From Bacillota bacterium (GTDB taxonomy: Bacteria > Bacillota > Clostridia > Oscillospirales > Acutalibacteraceae), in contig JAEZRH010000128.1 of the NCBI GenBank assembly GCA_023412845.1, forward strand, positions 1-21,091: a DNA stretch of 21,091 nt. Direction: 5' to 3'. The notes under the pieces are model-generated. The model saw only the letters and a program-made list of their open reading frames with translations. It ran no database searches and was not told where the DNA came from. Shown piece by piece: positions 14,809-21,091 of this stretch (positions are counted from its first letter, which is position 1; each line of letters begins with the position of its first letter). The position numbers and the translations under genes are program-made.

Positions 14809-15654
14809 CTATTCCCCGGAAATATGCTTTAAAAGCCGGGCGAGGTCCTCCTCGCCGTAAAACTCGATCTGCAGCGTGCCGCGGCGCTTCGTGCCGCTGA
14901 CGTGCACCTTGCGGCCAAGCTGCTCCTTTAAAGCGAGCTCCGCCTCCTCGTAATAGCGGATATGGCTCCTTTTCTGCGGTGATTTCGGCTTTGCGTTGGC
15001 TTTCTGCGCCATTTTCTCGATCTCGCGCACGGAAGCGCCATCCGCCGCGGCTTTCGCCGCCGACCGCATACCCTCTGCGTCAGGGAAGCTCAAAAGCGCG
15101 CGCGCGTGGCCGGCCGAGATGGCTCCCTCGCCCACCAGTTTTACGATCTCCGGCGGAAGGTTCAAAAGCCTCAGCGCGTTTGCGACCGCCGGGCGCGATT
15201 TTCCTACGGTTTTCGCGACGTCGTCCTGCGTCATGCCGTAGGTGTCCATCAGCGATTGGAAGCCCTGCGCCTCCTCCATGGGGTTCAGATCCTCGCGCTG
15301 CAGGTTCTCGATAAGCGCATATTCCATGACCTGGCTGTCGGACATCTCGCGCACCATGGCGGGCACTTCCGAAAGCCCGGCCATTCTCGCCGCCCGCCAG
15401 CGCCGCTCCCCTGCCACGATCTGGTACCCTCCGCCCATCAGCGGACGCACCAGAAGCGGCTGAAGCACACCGTGCTGCGAGATGGAATCCGCCAGCTCCG
15501 ACAAGGCCTGTTCATCAAAAGTGCGGCGCGGCTGCGCCCGGTTCGGCTCCAGCTCCGCCGTTTTCAGCAGCACGGCGGTGCGTTCGCCCTCCGTGTCGTT
15601 TTCAGCAAAGATCGCGTCGAGACCTTTGCCGAGTCCTCCCTTTTTTGCCGCCAT
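14809..15654 (-). CDS. parB: Chromosome partitioning protein ParB (Spo0J)
   Basis: ParB is a CTP-dependent DNA clamp that loads at parS and directs origin segregation with ParA and SMC loading. The 281-residue protein begins with the conserved basic GLGKGLDAIF. The CTP-binding motif GERRWRA is at 82-88 and ENLQRE at 116-121. The helix-turn-helix reads MTQDDVAKTVGKSRPAVANA (141-160), followed by AGHARALL (181-188). The KSR and GHAR residues are the form found in parS-binding ParB rather than Noc. The start lies four bases after the parA stop. Candidate parS sites are at 16600-16615 and 19773-19788. Confidence 0.96.
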   Translation of the reverse strand: MAAKKGGLGKGLDAIFAENDTEGERTAVLLKTAELEPNRAQPRRTFDEQALSELADSISQHGVLQPLLVRPLMGGGYQIVAGERRWRAARMAGLSEVPAMVREMSDSQVMEYALIENLQREDLNPMEEAQGFQSLMDTYGMTQDDVAKTVGKSRPAVANALRLLNLPPEIVKLVGEGAISAGHARALLSFPDAEGMRSAAKAAADGASVREIEKMAQKANAKPKSPQKRSHIRYYEEAELALKEQLGRKVHVSGTKRRGTLQIEFYGEEDLARLLKHISGE

Positions 15655-15658
15655 TTCT

Positions 15659-16438
15659 CTATGCCTGCCTTCCGTTCAATCGCAAGATTTCATCCGCAAG
15701 CTCGTCGTACGCCTGCGCCCCGCGGCTGGTCCGGTCGAAATACTGGATCGGCTTGCCGAAGCTCGGCGCCTCGGACAACCGCACGGCCCGCGGGATGACC
15801 GAAGCGAACACCTTTCGGGGAAAATACTTTTTGACTTCCTCCACCACCTGCTGCGTCAGGTTCAGGCGCCCGTCGTACATGGTGAGCAGCACGCCCTCGA
15901 CTTCAAGCCGCTCGTTGTACTGCCGCTTGACCCTGCGGACGGTGTTCATCAGCTGCGAAAGGCCCTCAAGCGCATAATATTCACACTGAATCGGCACCAG
16001 AAGCGAGTCTGCGGCAGTCAGGGCGTTTGTCGTGATGATGCCGAGGGACGGCGGGCAGTCGATGAATATGTAGTCGTACTCCGCCGCGACGGGCGCGAGG
16101 GCCGCTTTCAGCCTCGCCTCGCGGCGCTCCAGGTCCACAAGCTCGATCTCCGCCCCCGCCAGGTCCATGCTGGAGGGGATGAGGTCCAGACCGCCGAATT
16201 CCGTATGAATCCGCACGTCTTTTAAATTCGCGCCGCCGATCAGCACCTCGTAGACCGTTTTTTTGAGCTTTCTGCGGTCGATGCCGACGCCGCTGGAGGA
16301 ATTGCCCTGCGGGTCGATATCGACAAGGAGCGTTTTGTGCCCCTTCAGCCCGAAGGCCGCGGAAAGATTTACCGCCGTGGTGGTTTTGCCCACGCCGCCC
16401 TTCTGGTTGGCGATCGCGATGATTTTTCCCAAACTCAT
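15659..16438 (-). CDS. parA: Chromosome partitioning ATPase ParA (Soj)
   Basis: This is a deviant Walker ATPase of 259 residues that works with ParB in origin segregation and, in Bacillus, in control of DnaA. KGGVGKTT at 13-20 is the deviant P-loop, with the signature Lys. VDIDPQGN at 39-46 and IFIDCPPS further on complete the ATP site, and CEYYALEGLSQLMNTV is a family hallmark. The ATG at 16438 is very close to its purine run GGGGG. A TTG two codons later (16432) has better spacing and would match the usual LGKIIAI/MGKIIAI beginning, so the start is uncertain by two residues. It heads the parA-parB-serS-thioesterase unit. Confidence 0.95.
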   Translation of the reverse strand: MSLGKIIAIANQKGGVGKTTTAVNLSAAFGLKGHKTLLVDIDPQGNSSSGVGIDRRKLKKTVYEVLIGGANLKDVRIHTEFGGLDLIPSSMDLAGAEIELVDLERREARLKAALAPVAAEYDYIFIDCPPSLGIITTNALTAADSLLVPIQCEYYALEGLSQLMNTVRRVKRQYNERLEVEGVLLTMYDGRLNLTQQVVEEVKKYFPRKVFASVIPRAVRLSEAPSFGKPIQYFDRTSRGAQAYDELADEILRLNGRQA

Positions 16439-16492
16439 TCCCCCTTCGCCCCGTTACGCCGGTGTCCGTTTTCCTTTTGAAATGGTTCTTTC

Positions 16493-16521
16493 ATTATAGC
16501 ACGACTCGCAGGCAAGATAAA
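16493..16521 (-). promoter_or_regulatory. parA promoter with extended -10
   Basis: On the minus strand the -10 TATAAT (16493-16498) is preceded by TGC, an extended -10. A weak -35, TTTATC (16516-16521), is 17 bases upstream. It lies about 55 bases before parA. An imperfect inverted repeat (16509-16535) overlaps the -35 region. Confidence 0.65.
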
Positions 16522-16535
16522 GTATCTTTTGCCTG
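16509..16535. repeat. Imperfect inverted repeat overlapping the parA -35 region
   Basis: CAGGC...GCCTG and AAGATA...TATCTT pair around a three-base loop, with two extra T on one side. On the plus strand TTTTT follows (16536-16540), so it also resembles a terminator for rightward transcripts. It may be an operator for parA or a barrier against antisense transcription. Confidence 0.4.
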
Positions 16536-16599
16536 TTTTTCTTCCGGAAAAAGCCTTCCGAACCTTTGTTTTCCGCGCCGGTGCTGGATTTTCGCCCTA

Positions 16600-16615
16600 T
16601 GTTTCACATGAAACA
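16600..16615. promoter_or_regulatory. parS site (ParB-binding)
   Basis: TGTTTCACATGAAACA differs from the widely conserved parS TGTTTCACGTGAAACA at one central base. It lies about 160 bases upstream of parA, the usual location for such sites. ParB would load here. Confidence 0.85.
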
Positions 16616-16913
16616 CAGACGCGGTCCGCTTCGCCCCGCCGTGCGGGACGGAGAAAATTTCGGGTTTTTTCCGACGGATGAGTATGAGGAACCCCCCCGG
16701 CAAGCCGGGCCTCCGGCCACAGGCACCGGCCCGCCGGAAGATTGACGCAAAGTTAAAGCCCGATTTGGCGGGGACTGTACGGAGACGCGGCTGATTCAAG
16801 GGTATGTAACTTTTGTATCTTTCATTTCGGCCCAAATACCGACGGTGGTTTGCGCTCAGGCCGCGCGGGGCGAATTTAAAAACGGCGGGGCGAAACAGGC
16901 TCCGCCTGTGCCC

Positions 16914-16941
16914 TTGACTTTCTGGCAAAAAGCGGTATAAT
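16914..16941 (+). promoter_or_regulatory. Promoter of the candidate structured RNA
   Basis: On the plus strand, TTGACT (16914-16919) and a perfect TATAAT (16936-16941) are separated by 16 bases. Transcription would start near 16949. It points away from parA, and no protein gene follows. Confidence 0.7.
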
Positions 16942-16948
16942 TCTCCTT

Positions 16949-17166
16949 GTAGGGCACAATAAAGAAGTGCAATGCAGAGACAGGTGTACCAGCACCTGCC
17001 CCCTGCATACGGAGCCAAGACTCCATACGCAACCGAAAAATCGGCACATTGCGGGAACTATTATACCTCCTTTTTCCCTTTTTGTACAGGGGGGTATGAT
17101 TGTGTTTCGCGGTGTGTTCTTACGGCGTTGTATATGGATGAAGAATCCGTGTACGGCGCCTTTTTT
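16949..17166 (+). ncRNA. Candidate structured small RNA of about 215 nt, family not recognised
   Basis: The transcript from the promoter at 16914-16941 can fold into an ordered set of helices. CACAAT (16955-16960) pairs with ATTGTG (17099-17104) as a closing stem. Inside it, GCAATG (16969-16974) pairs with CATTGC (17047-17052), enclosing CAGGTG/CACCTG (16981-16998), GGAG/CTCC (17011-17024) and CCGA-AAAA-TCGG (17033-17044). A separate 8-bp helix joins ATACCTCC (17063-17070) to 17090-17097. A terminator follows at 17124-17166. An alternative outer pair, ATGCAG/CTGCAT (16972-17008), competes with the second helix. Signatures I know for tmRNA, RNase P RNA and SRP RNA are absent. Function unknown. 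Confidence 0.6.
17124..17166 (+). terminator. Intrinsic terminator with G-U pairs, end of the candidate small RNA
   Basis: Positions 17124-17139 pair with 17145-17160 as a 16-bp helix with loop GAAGA, followed by TTTTTT (17161-17166). Four pairs are G-U, all with U on the 5' side, so the helix is complete only in plus-strand RNA and would have four A-C mismatches on the other strand. This fixes the direction. Confidence 0.8.
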
Positions 17167-17262
17167 GCGCCCTGCGGCAGGCGGCGGCGGACGGGCCTCC
17201 ATCAGCTCACCTCGCCGCCCCTGTCTTAATTTGGTTGTGAAAAGAGTACTTAATAAAGCAAC

Positions 17263-17307
17263 GCCGCCGGGAAGGGAAAATCGTTTCCTTCCCGGCGGCC
17301 CCGTTTT
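17263..17307 (+). terminator. GC-rich hairpin with short T run
   Basis: GCCGCCGGGAAGG (17263-17275) pairs perfectly with CCTTCCCGGCGGC (17287-17299). A few further pairs inside with one bulge are possible. On the plus strand CCCGTTTT follows. It may be a back-up terminator for the small RNA; the T run is short, so this is tentative. Confidence 0.45.
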
Positions 17308-17360
17308 GCTGTTCTAATCCGGGCCAAAACGGACTGCGTCCGCAGGCTTTGCCTGCGCAC

Positions 17361-17392
17361 AAAAGGGGCCGGATTTTTATCCGGCCCCTTTT
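17361..17392 (-). terminator. noc terminator (possibly bidirectional)
   Basis: A 14-bp stem (17361-17374 with 17379-17392) has a four-base loop. The outer four pairs are A-T, so the RNA of either strand ends in TTTT. It lies about 45 bases after the noc stop and separates noc from parA transcriptionally. Two smaller hairpins, CGGAC-TGC-GTCCG (17330-17342) and CGCAGGC-TTT-GCCTGCG (17341-17357), lie next to it. Confidence 0.8.
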
Positions 17393-17438
17393 GCGGGAAA
17401 TGATATAGGGAAATAGGAGTAAAAACTTGTAAGCTGTT

Positions 17439-18251
17439 TCAGGCGGGTCTGCGTCCTCCCGCGGTGGCCTGCGTTTTGGGGATGCGCACGATGCACTCTA
17501 TATATTCTTCCGTTTCGCTTTTCAGCGTCTGTGCGTTGATGCCGCTCTGCTTCATGGTCTGCACGGCGTGCGAAATGGTGTTAAGGAAAATCCTGACGTC
17601 TTTTACAATGGGAGTCTGATGCTGCCCGCGGGTGTCTTCGCCTGCGATCAGCTTCAGTATGTACTCGTCCGTCTGCCGAACGTTATACTGCCGGTCGATG
17701 ATGACGGCAAGCGCCTTTGCGCGAATTTCCTCTTCATCTATACGAAGAAGCGCCCTCGCGTGCCGCTCCGTAAGGCCAGCGGTCACGATTTTCTCGCGTT
17801 CCTCGGCGGAAAAGCGCAGCAGACGCAGCTTGTTCGCGATGGCGGACTGACTTTTTCCCAGCCGGTACGCCGCCTCTTCCTGCGTGACGTGCCAGGACTC
17901 GATGAGCTTGCGGATGCCCTCGGCTTCTTCGAACATCTCGAGGTCCTGCCGCTGCATATTCTCCGTCATGGCCATGACGGCGCTCGCGTCGGCTGAACAT
18001 TCGCTTATGATGCAGGAGACGGTCCGCATCCCGGCCATTTTGCACGCGCGCAGCCGCCGTTCCCCCGCTATGAGCTCATAGGCGCCCGCGGCGCGGCGCA
18101 CAATCAAAGGCTGGATCAGCCCGTTGACACGGATGCTTTGCGAAAGGTTTTCGAGTTCCTGCTCGTCGAAAATGCGCCGGGGCTGAGCCGGGTTGGGCAC
18201 GATCTCGTCGATTCCGATTTCAACGACCCTGTTTTTCTCATTCCGATGCAA
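17439..18251 (-). CDS. noc: Nucleoid occlusion protein Noc (ParB paralogue)
   Basis: Noc binds scattered chromosomal sites and blocks cell division over the nucleoid. The C-terminal part (DVRIFLNTISHAVQTMKQSG and EEYIECIVRIPK) matches Noc, not ParB. From the TTG at 18251 the protein has 270 residues, with GERRLRA at 63-69 for CTP, ENMQRQ at 97-102, and KSQSAIANK and TERHARALL in the DNA-binding domain. The TTG is chosen because AGGGAGG lies eight bases upstream. A second in-frame TTG at 18302 would add 17 residues. The order mnmG-rsmG-noc-parA-parB is the classic Firmicutes order. With the chosen start there is no N-terminal amphipathic helix of the kind that tethers Bacillus Noc to the membrane. 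Confidence 0.9.
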   Translation of the reverse strand: MHRNEKNRVVEIGIDEIVPNPAQPRRIFDEQELENLSQSIRVNGLIQPLIVRRAAGAYELIAGERRLRACKMAGMRTVSCIISECSADASAVMAMTENMQRQDLEMFEEAEGIRKLIESWHVTQEEAAYRLGKSQSAIANKLRLLRFSAEEREKIVTAGLTERHARALLRIDEEEIRAKALAVIIDRQYNVRQTDEYILKLIAGEDTRGQHQTPIVKDVRIFLNTISHAVQTMKQSGINAQTLKSETEEYIECIVRIPKTQATAGGRRPA

Positions 18252-18672
18252 ATCGCCCGCCTCCCTCTCGATTTCAGGACAAGCATAACACCGGGCAATC
18301 AAAAAATTTGTAGAAATCGGTTCCCTCTCGCAAAAATATCAATCTTCTTTTAACCGTACGCCTTTCGACCGGATTTTTATCCCACAAGTCGCCGTTTTTT
18401 TTGCATTGGCGGGAAGATTTTCAACGATTTGCCGTGAATCTGTTGAAAACATTCACCGGGCAGCCGTCGCTCTTCCTGACATGAATACGGTCCGCTTCTG
18501 GCAACCGCTTGGTGCGGAGAAATTTGAACAGTCCTCTGGCGGGACAACTTTCGGCCGCTTCCGCGCTGCTGCGCTTCCATCAAAATACAGAAAAGCGGGA
18601 CGGAGTTTTTCCGTCCCGCAGGATATCCGCGATGATTTTCAACTAAATCCCCACAAACTGTGGAAAATCAAC
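18252..18672. other. Gene-free interval between rsmG and noc
   Basis: About 420 bases carry the rsmG terminator (18591-18619) but no convincing gene. TGTGGAAAA (18659-18667) fits the relaxed DnaA-box form and is part of the inverted repeat CCACA-AAC-TGTGG (18651-18663). TTTTCAAC (18418-18425) and GTTGAAAA (18442-18449) form another spaced inverted repeat. GATTTTCAAC occurs twice, near 18416 and 18634. The noc promoter must lie here, but I cannot place it confidently. Confidence 0.5.
18591..18619 (-). terminator. rsmG terminator
   Basis: On the minus strand GCGGGACGGA and TCCGTCCCGC form a 10-bp stem (18595-18619) with a five-base loop, followed by TTTTCTG. It lies about 55 bases after the rsmG stop and ends the mnmG-rsmG unit, so noc needs its own promoter. 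Confidence 0.85.
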
Positions 18673-19389
18673 TCAGCCGAGCGGCTGCTTCGAGATCTTC
18701 GAACCGTGCCGCGGGTATATCTCCGGGATCATCCCTGTGCGGCGAATCAGGTAAATGCTCCGCGCGTCACCCGCCGGCAGCGTGTAATCCTCCACCCGCT
18801 CGATGCGGCCGCCAAGAACAAATACGGCCTTTTTCGCGGAAGCGTCCTCCCCCGGCGAAATGCGGCCCTTCATCGCGGCGAAAACGCCCTCCGGCTTCAA
18901 AAACGGCAGGCAGTATTCGCACAGCACCGGCATCGCCGCCACCGCCCGCGCTGTGACGAACCCGAACCGCGCGCGGTATTGCTTCTGCCGCGCGGCTTCC
19001 TCGGCGCGCGCGTGAACAAGCTCTGCGGAAAGACCCAGTTCCTTTAACAGCGCATCAAGAAAAACAAGCCGTTTATTCAACGCGTCCAAAAGCGTCAGGT
19101 TCAGGTCGGGGCGCAGAAGCTTGAGCGGTACGCCCGGAAATCCGGCGCCGGTGCCGACATCCAGCACCGTGTCGCCCTGTGCGGGCGGATATGCCTTCAG
19201 CACGAGCGCACTGTCTAGAAAGTGCTTGGCTGCGATTCCCTCCGGATCGGTGATCGCAGTCAGGTTTATTTTTTCGTTCCACTCGGACAGCAGCCGTGCA
19301 TAGATGCGGAACTTTTCCTCCTGCTCCACGGAAACTTCAATTCCATACTTTTCCGCATATTCCCGAAAAAGCGAGGCCGCATCGCTCAT
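18673..19389 (-). CDS. rsmG: 16S rRNA (guanine527-N7)-methyltransferase
   Basis: This enzyme (formerly GidB) places the 7-methyl group on G527 of 16S rRNA using S-adenosylmethionine; in other bacteria its loss gives low-level streptomycin resistance. At 238 residues it has the usual length. The SAM-binding motif is DVGTGAGFPG at 77-86. WNEKINLTAITDPE at 37-50 and KHFLDS at 55-60 are typical of RsmG. The ATG overlaps the mnmG stop by four bases (ATGA), the classic coupled pair. It ends before an intrinsic terminator. Confidence 0.96.
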   Translation of the reverse strand: MSDAASLFREYAEKYGIEVSVEQEEKFRIYARLLSEWNEKINLTAITDPEGIAAKHFLDSALVLKAYPPAQGDTVLDVGTGAGFPGVPLKLLRPDLNLTLLDALNKRLVFLDALLKELGLSAELVHARAEEAARQKQYRARFGFVTARAVAAMPVLCEYCLPFLKPEGVFAAMKGRISPGEDASAKKAVFVLGGRIERVEDYTLPAGDARSIYLIRRTGMIPEIYPRHGSKISKQPLG

Positions 19390-21091
19390 ACGGCGGTCCC
19401 CTCCTCTTTTCTGTGGCTGAGCCAGATCAGCAGCACCGAGATATCCGCCGGACTGACGCCGGAAATTCTCGCCGCCTGCCCGATACTCGCGGGCCGGACC
19501 GACTGCAGCTTCTCCTGAGCTTCCTTCCGCAGCCCAACGATGCCCGCGTAATCCGCGTCCTTCGGAAGCAGACGGTTTTCCAGCCTGCGCATCTCCGCGA
19601 TCTGCGCTTTCTGCCGGATGATGTAGCCCTCGTACTTGATCTCAATCTCCGCGTTTTCGAATACGGAGCCGGGGTAATCCGGTCTGCCGGTGTCCAGTGG
19701 AGTCAGAATCCCGTAGTCGAGCTGCGGCCTGCGGATGAGCTCCGCCAGCTTCACGCCTGTCGTCACGGGCGATGTTCCATGTGAAACAAGCAGGTCGTTC
19801 AGTTCCCGCGACGGCGGAAGGACCGTGGTCTCCACCCGCCGGAGCTCGCGCTTTTTGCGGTCCTCTTTTTCGAGAAAGCGCTCCCAGCGTTCGTCCGAAA
19901 TAAGGCCGATCTCCCGTCCTACGGGGGTCAGGCGCTCATCGGCGTTGTCCTGCCGGAGGACGAGGCGGTATTCGCTTCGCGACGTCATCATGCGGTAAGG
20001 CTCTTCCGTGCCTTTCGTAATCAGGTCGTCGACAAGCGTACCGATGTAGCTGCCCGCCCGGTCAAGGATCATCGGCTCGCGCCCGAGGATCCTCAGAGCG
20101 GCGTTGACACCCGCGATAAAGCCCTGCGCCGCGGCCTCCTCGTAGCCGGAGCTTCCGTTGAACTGACCCGCCCCGTAAAGGCCGGGATAATCCTTGAATT
20201 CCAGCGTCGAATCCATCTGCCGCGGGTCGGCGCAGTCGTACTCGATGGCGTAGGCCGCCCGCATGATCTCGGCATGCTCGAGGCCGGGAATGGTGCGGTA
20301 GAACTCGACCTGCACCTCCTCCGGGAGCGACGTGCTCATGCCCTGCAGGTACATTTCCTCGGTATCGAGGCCGCACGGCTCGATGAAAAGCTGGTGCCGC
20401 TTTTTGTCGGCGAAGCGGATGATCTTCGTTTCGATGCTGGGACAGTACCTCGGTCCGACACCCGTGATGCCTCCGGTAAAAAGCTGGGAGCGCTCCAGGT
20501 TTTTCAGGATGATCTCTTTTGTTTTGTCGTTCGTCCAGGAAACGTAGCATTCCGCACGGTTGACGCCGGGCGTCAGAGTGTCGTAGGAGAACGGCACGAC
20601 GGGGTCGTCGCCGCGCTGCACCTCCAGCCCGCTGAAATCGATGCTGGAACGCAGTACGCGCGCGGGCGTGCCGGTCTTGAACCGGCGCAGGCGGATACCG
20701 AGCTTCCGAAACGAATCCGCGAGGAACGCCGCGGGAAACATCCCGTCCGGGCCGGAGCCATAGGAAATTTCGCCTACAAAGATTTTTCCGGTCAGATACG
20801 TCCCCGTGGCGACGACGACGGCCCCAGCCTCATACACGGCTCCGAAACGCGTAGTCAAAAGCCAGCTTCCGTTTTTCGCGCGCTCCAGGGCCGTAACCTC
20901 CGCCTGCTTGAGGAGCAGATTCGGCTGCAGCTCCAGCTTGTGCTTCATGATCTTGCCGTATTCCCGCCGGTCAATCTGTGCGCGCAGGGAATGGACGGCC
21001 GGGCCCTTGCCGCGGTTGAGCATCCGGCTCTGGATAAAGCATTCGTCCGTGGTGCGGCCCATCTCGCCGCCGAGCGCGTCGATCTCGCGGA
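19386..21091 (-). CDS. mnmG: tRNA uridine-5-carboxymethylaminomethyl modification enzyme MnmG, partial (N-terminus beyond right edge)
   Basis: MnmG (GidA) works with MnmE to modify the wobble uridine of several tRNAs, using FAD and methylenetetrahydrofolate. The frame runs off the right edge. It already reads REIDALGGEMG before the first in-window Met at 21062, so about 60-70 N-terminal residues with the FAD dinucleotide motif are missing. Visible hallmarks are MLNRGKGPAV, VVVATGTYLTGKIF, RFKTGTPARV, the conserved Cys in GPRYCPSIE, and GQFNGSSGYEEAAAQG near the second FAD segment. The C-terminal helical domain that contacts MnmE is complete. A parS-like site lies within the coding sequence at 19773-19788. 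It is coupled to rsmG by a four-base overlap. Confidence 0.97.
   Translation of the reverse strand, partial: REIDALGGEMGRTTDECFIQSRMLNRGKGPAVHSLRAQIDRREYGKIMKHKLELQPNLLLKQAEVTALERAKNGSWLLTTRFGAVYEAGAVVVATGTYLTGKIFVGEISYGSGPDGMFPAAFLADSFRKLGIRLRRFKTGTPARVLRSSIDFSGLEVQRGDDPVVPFSYDTLTPGVNRAECYVSWTNDKTKEIILKNLERSQLFTGGITGVGPRYCPSIETKIIRFADKKRHQLFIEPCGLDTEEMYLQGMSTSLPEEVQVEFYRTIPGLEHAEIMRAAYAIEYDCADPRQMDSTLEFKDYPGLYGAGQFNGSSGYEEAAAQGFIAGVNAALRILGREPMILDRAGSYIGTLVDDLITKGTEEPYRMMTSRSEYRLVLRQDNADERLTPVGREIGLISDERWERFLEKEDRKKRELRRVETTVLPPSRELNDLLVSHGTSPVTTGVKLAELIRRPQLDYGILTPLDTGRPDYPGSVFENAEIEIKYEGYIIRQKAQIAEMRRLENRLLPKDADYAGIVGLRKEAQEKLQSVRPASIGQAARISGVSPADISVLLIWLSHRKEEGTAV
19773..19788. promoter_or_regulatory. 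parS-like site inside mnmG
   Basis: TGTTCCATGTGAAACA differs from the canonical parS at two bases, one of them at the tolerated fifth position. Its reverse complement, TGTTTCACATGGAACA, shares its first 11 bases with the site at 16600, so the two support each other. Confidence 0.75.

Larger units (their letters stand above)
16439..17438. other. Gene-free interval of 1 kb between noc and parA
   Basis: No convincing protein gene is visible in either direction; the short open frames lack ribosome binding sites and protein-like composition. From left to right the interval holds the parA promoter, a parS-like site, GC-rich sequence of unknown role (about 16620-16900), and a plus-strand promoter with a candidate structured RNA (16914-17166). 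A group of stable hairpins (17263-17392) that includes the noc terminator follows. Confidence 0.7.

Noticed and set aside
16680..16800. Riboswitch suggested by GACGCAAAG and neighbouring GC-rich stems
   Set aside because: The short GACGCAAAG match lacks the other conserved parts of c-di-GMP class I, and no gene follows in the right orientation.
16949..17166. Assignment of the small RNA to tmRNA, RNase P RNA, SRP RNA or 6S RNA
   Set aside because: The tRNA-like 3' end and tag frame of tmRNA, the GAGGAAAGTC core of RNase P RNA and the GGAAGCAG-type loop of SRP RNA are absent. The multi-branched layout does not look like the long 6S rod.
16972..17229. Possible 85-codon gene in the noc-parA gap
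   Set aside because: It has only a weak AAGAAG upstream, runs through the terminator hairpin and T6, and the product shows no protein-like pattern. The RNA structure explains the interval better.
1..21091. Insertion sequences, integrases, CRISPR arrays and rRNA genes
   Set aside because: None were seen: no transposase-like frames, no regularly spaced repeats and no rRNA core sequences.

Overview
The window looks like the chromosome of a Gram-positive Clostridia-type bacterium, possibly Oscillospirales. That placement is an inference from gene content and order, from GTG/TTG starts with strong ribosome binding sites, and from promoters close to the sigma-A consensus. The right half carries the origin-proximal order known from Firmicutes, all on the minus strand and read right to left: mnmG (cut by the right edge), rsmG, noc, then a gene-free stretch of about 1 kb, parA, parB, serS, an acyl-ACP thioesterase gene, guaB and three tRNA genes (Met, Glu, Val). 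Two near-consensus parS sites lie here, one upstream of parA and one inside mnmG. This half is GC-rich; one line, 11341-11400, is 46/60 G+C.

The left half is cell-surface polysaccharide territory. From right to left on the minus strand it holds an EpsG/Wzy-like polymerase gene and a family-2 glycosyltransferase gene. The complete dTDP-L-rhamnose set rfbA-rfbC-rfbB-rfbD follows, then a membrane-anchored protein cut by the left edge. Read together, these genes make the activated sugar dTDP-rhamnose, transfer sugars and polymerise a surface glycan. A 13-base T tract inside the glycosyltransferase reading frame is a possible on/off switch.

Between the halves (about 6.2-10.5 kb) is an AT-richer accessory stretch; one line, 7021-7080, is 20/60 G+C. 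It contains a plus-strand PadR regulator plus NapH-like membrane ferredoxin operon. Its promoter sits inside a perfect 20-bp inverted repeat that encodes equivalent -35/-10 pairs on both strands. It also contains a translationally coupled pair on the minus strand: a membrane-anchored HEAT-repeat protein and a processive, NodC/PgaC-like glycosyltransferase.

The most novel-looking element is in the noc-parA gap. A plus-strand promoter at 16914-16941 is followed by about 215 nt with several nested helices. It ends in a 16-bp terminator hairpin whose four G-U pairs only form on the plus strand, followed by T6. I read this as an unrecognised structured small RNA. It carries an ACCTCCTTT segment identical to the 16S rRNA 3' end region that pairs with Shine-Dalgarno sequences.
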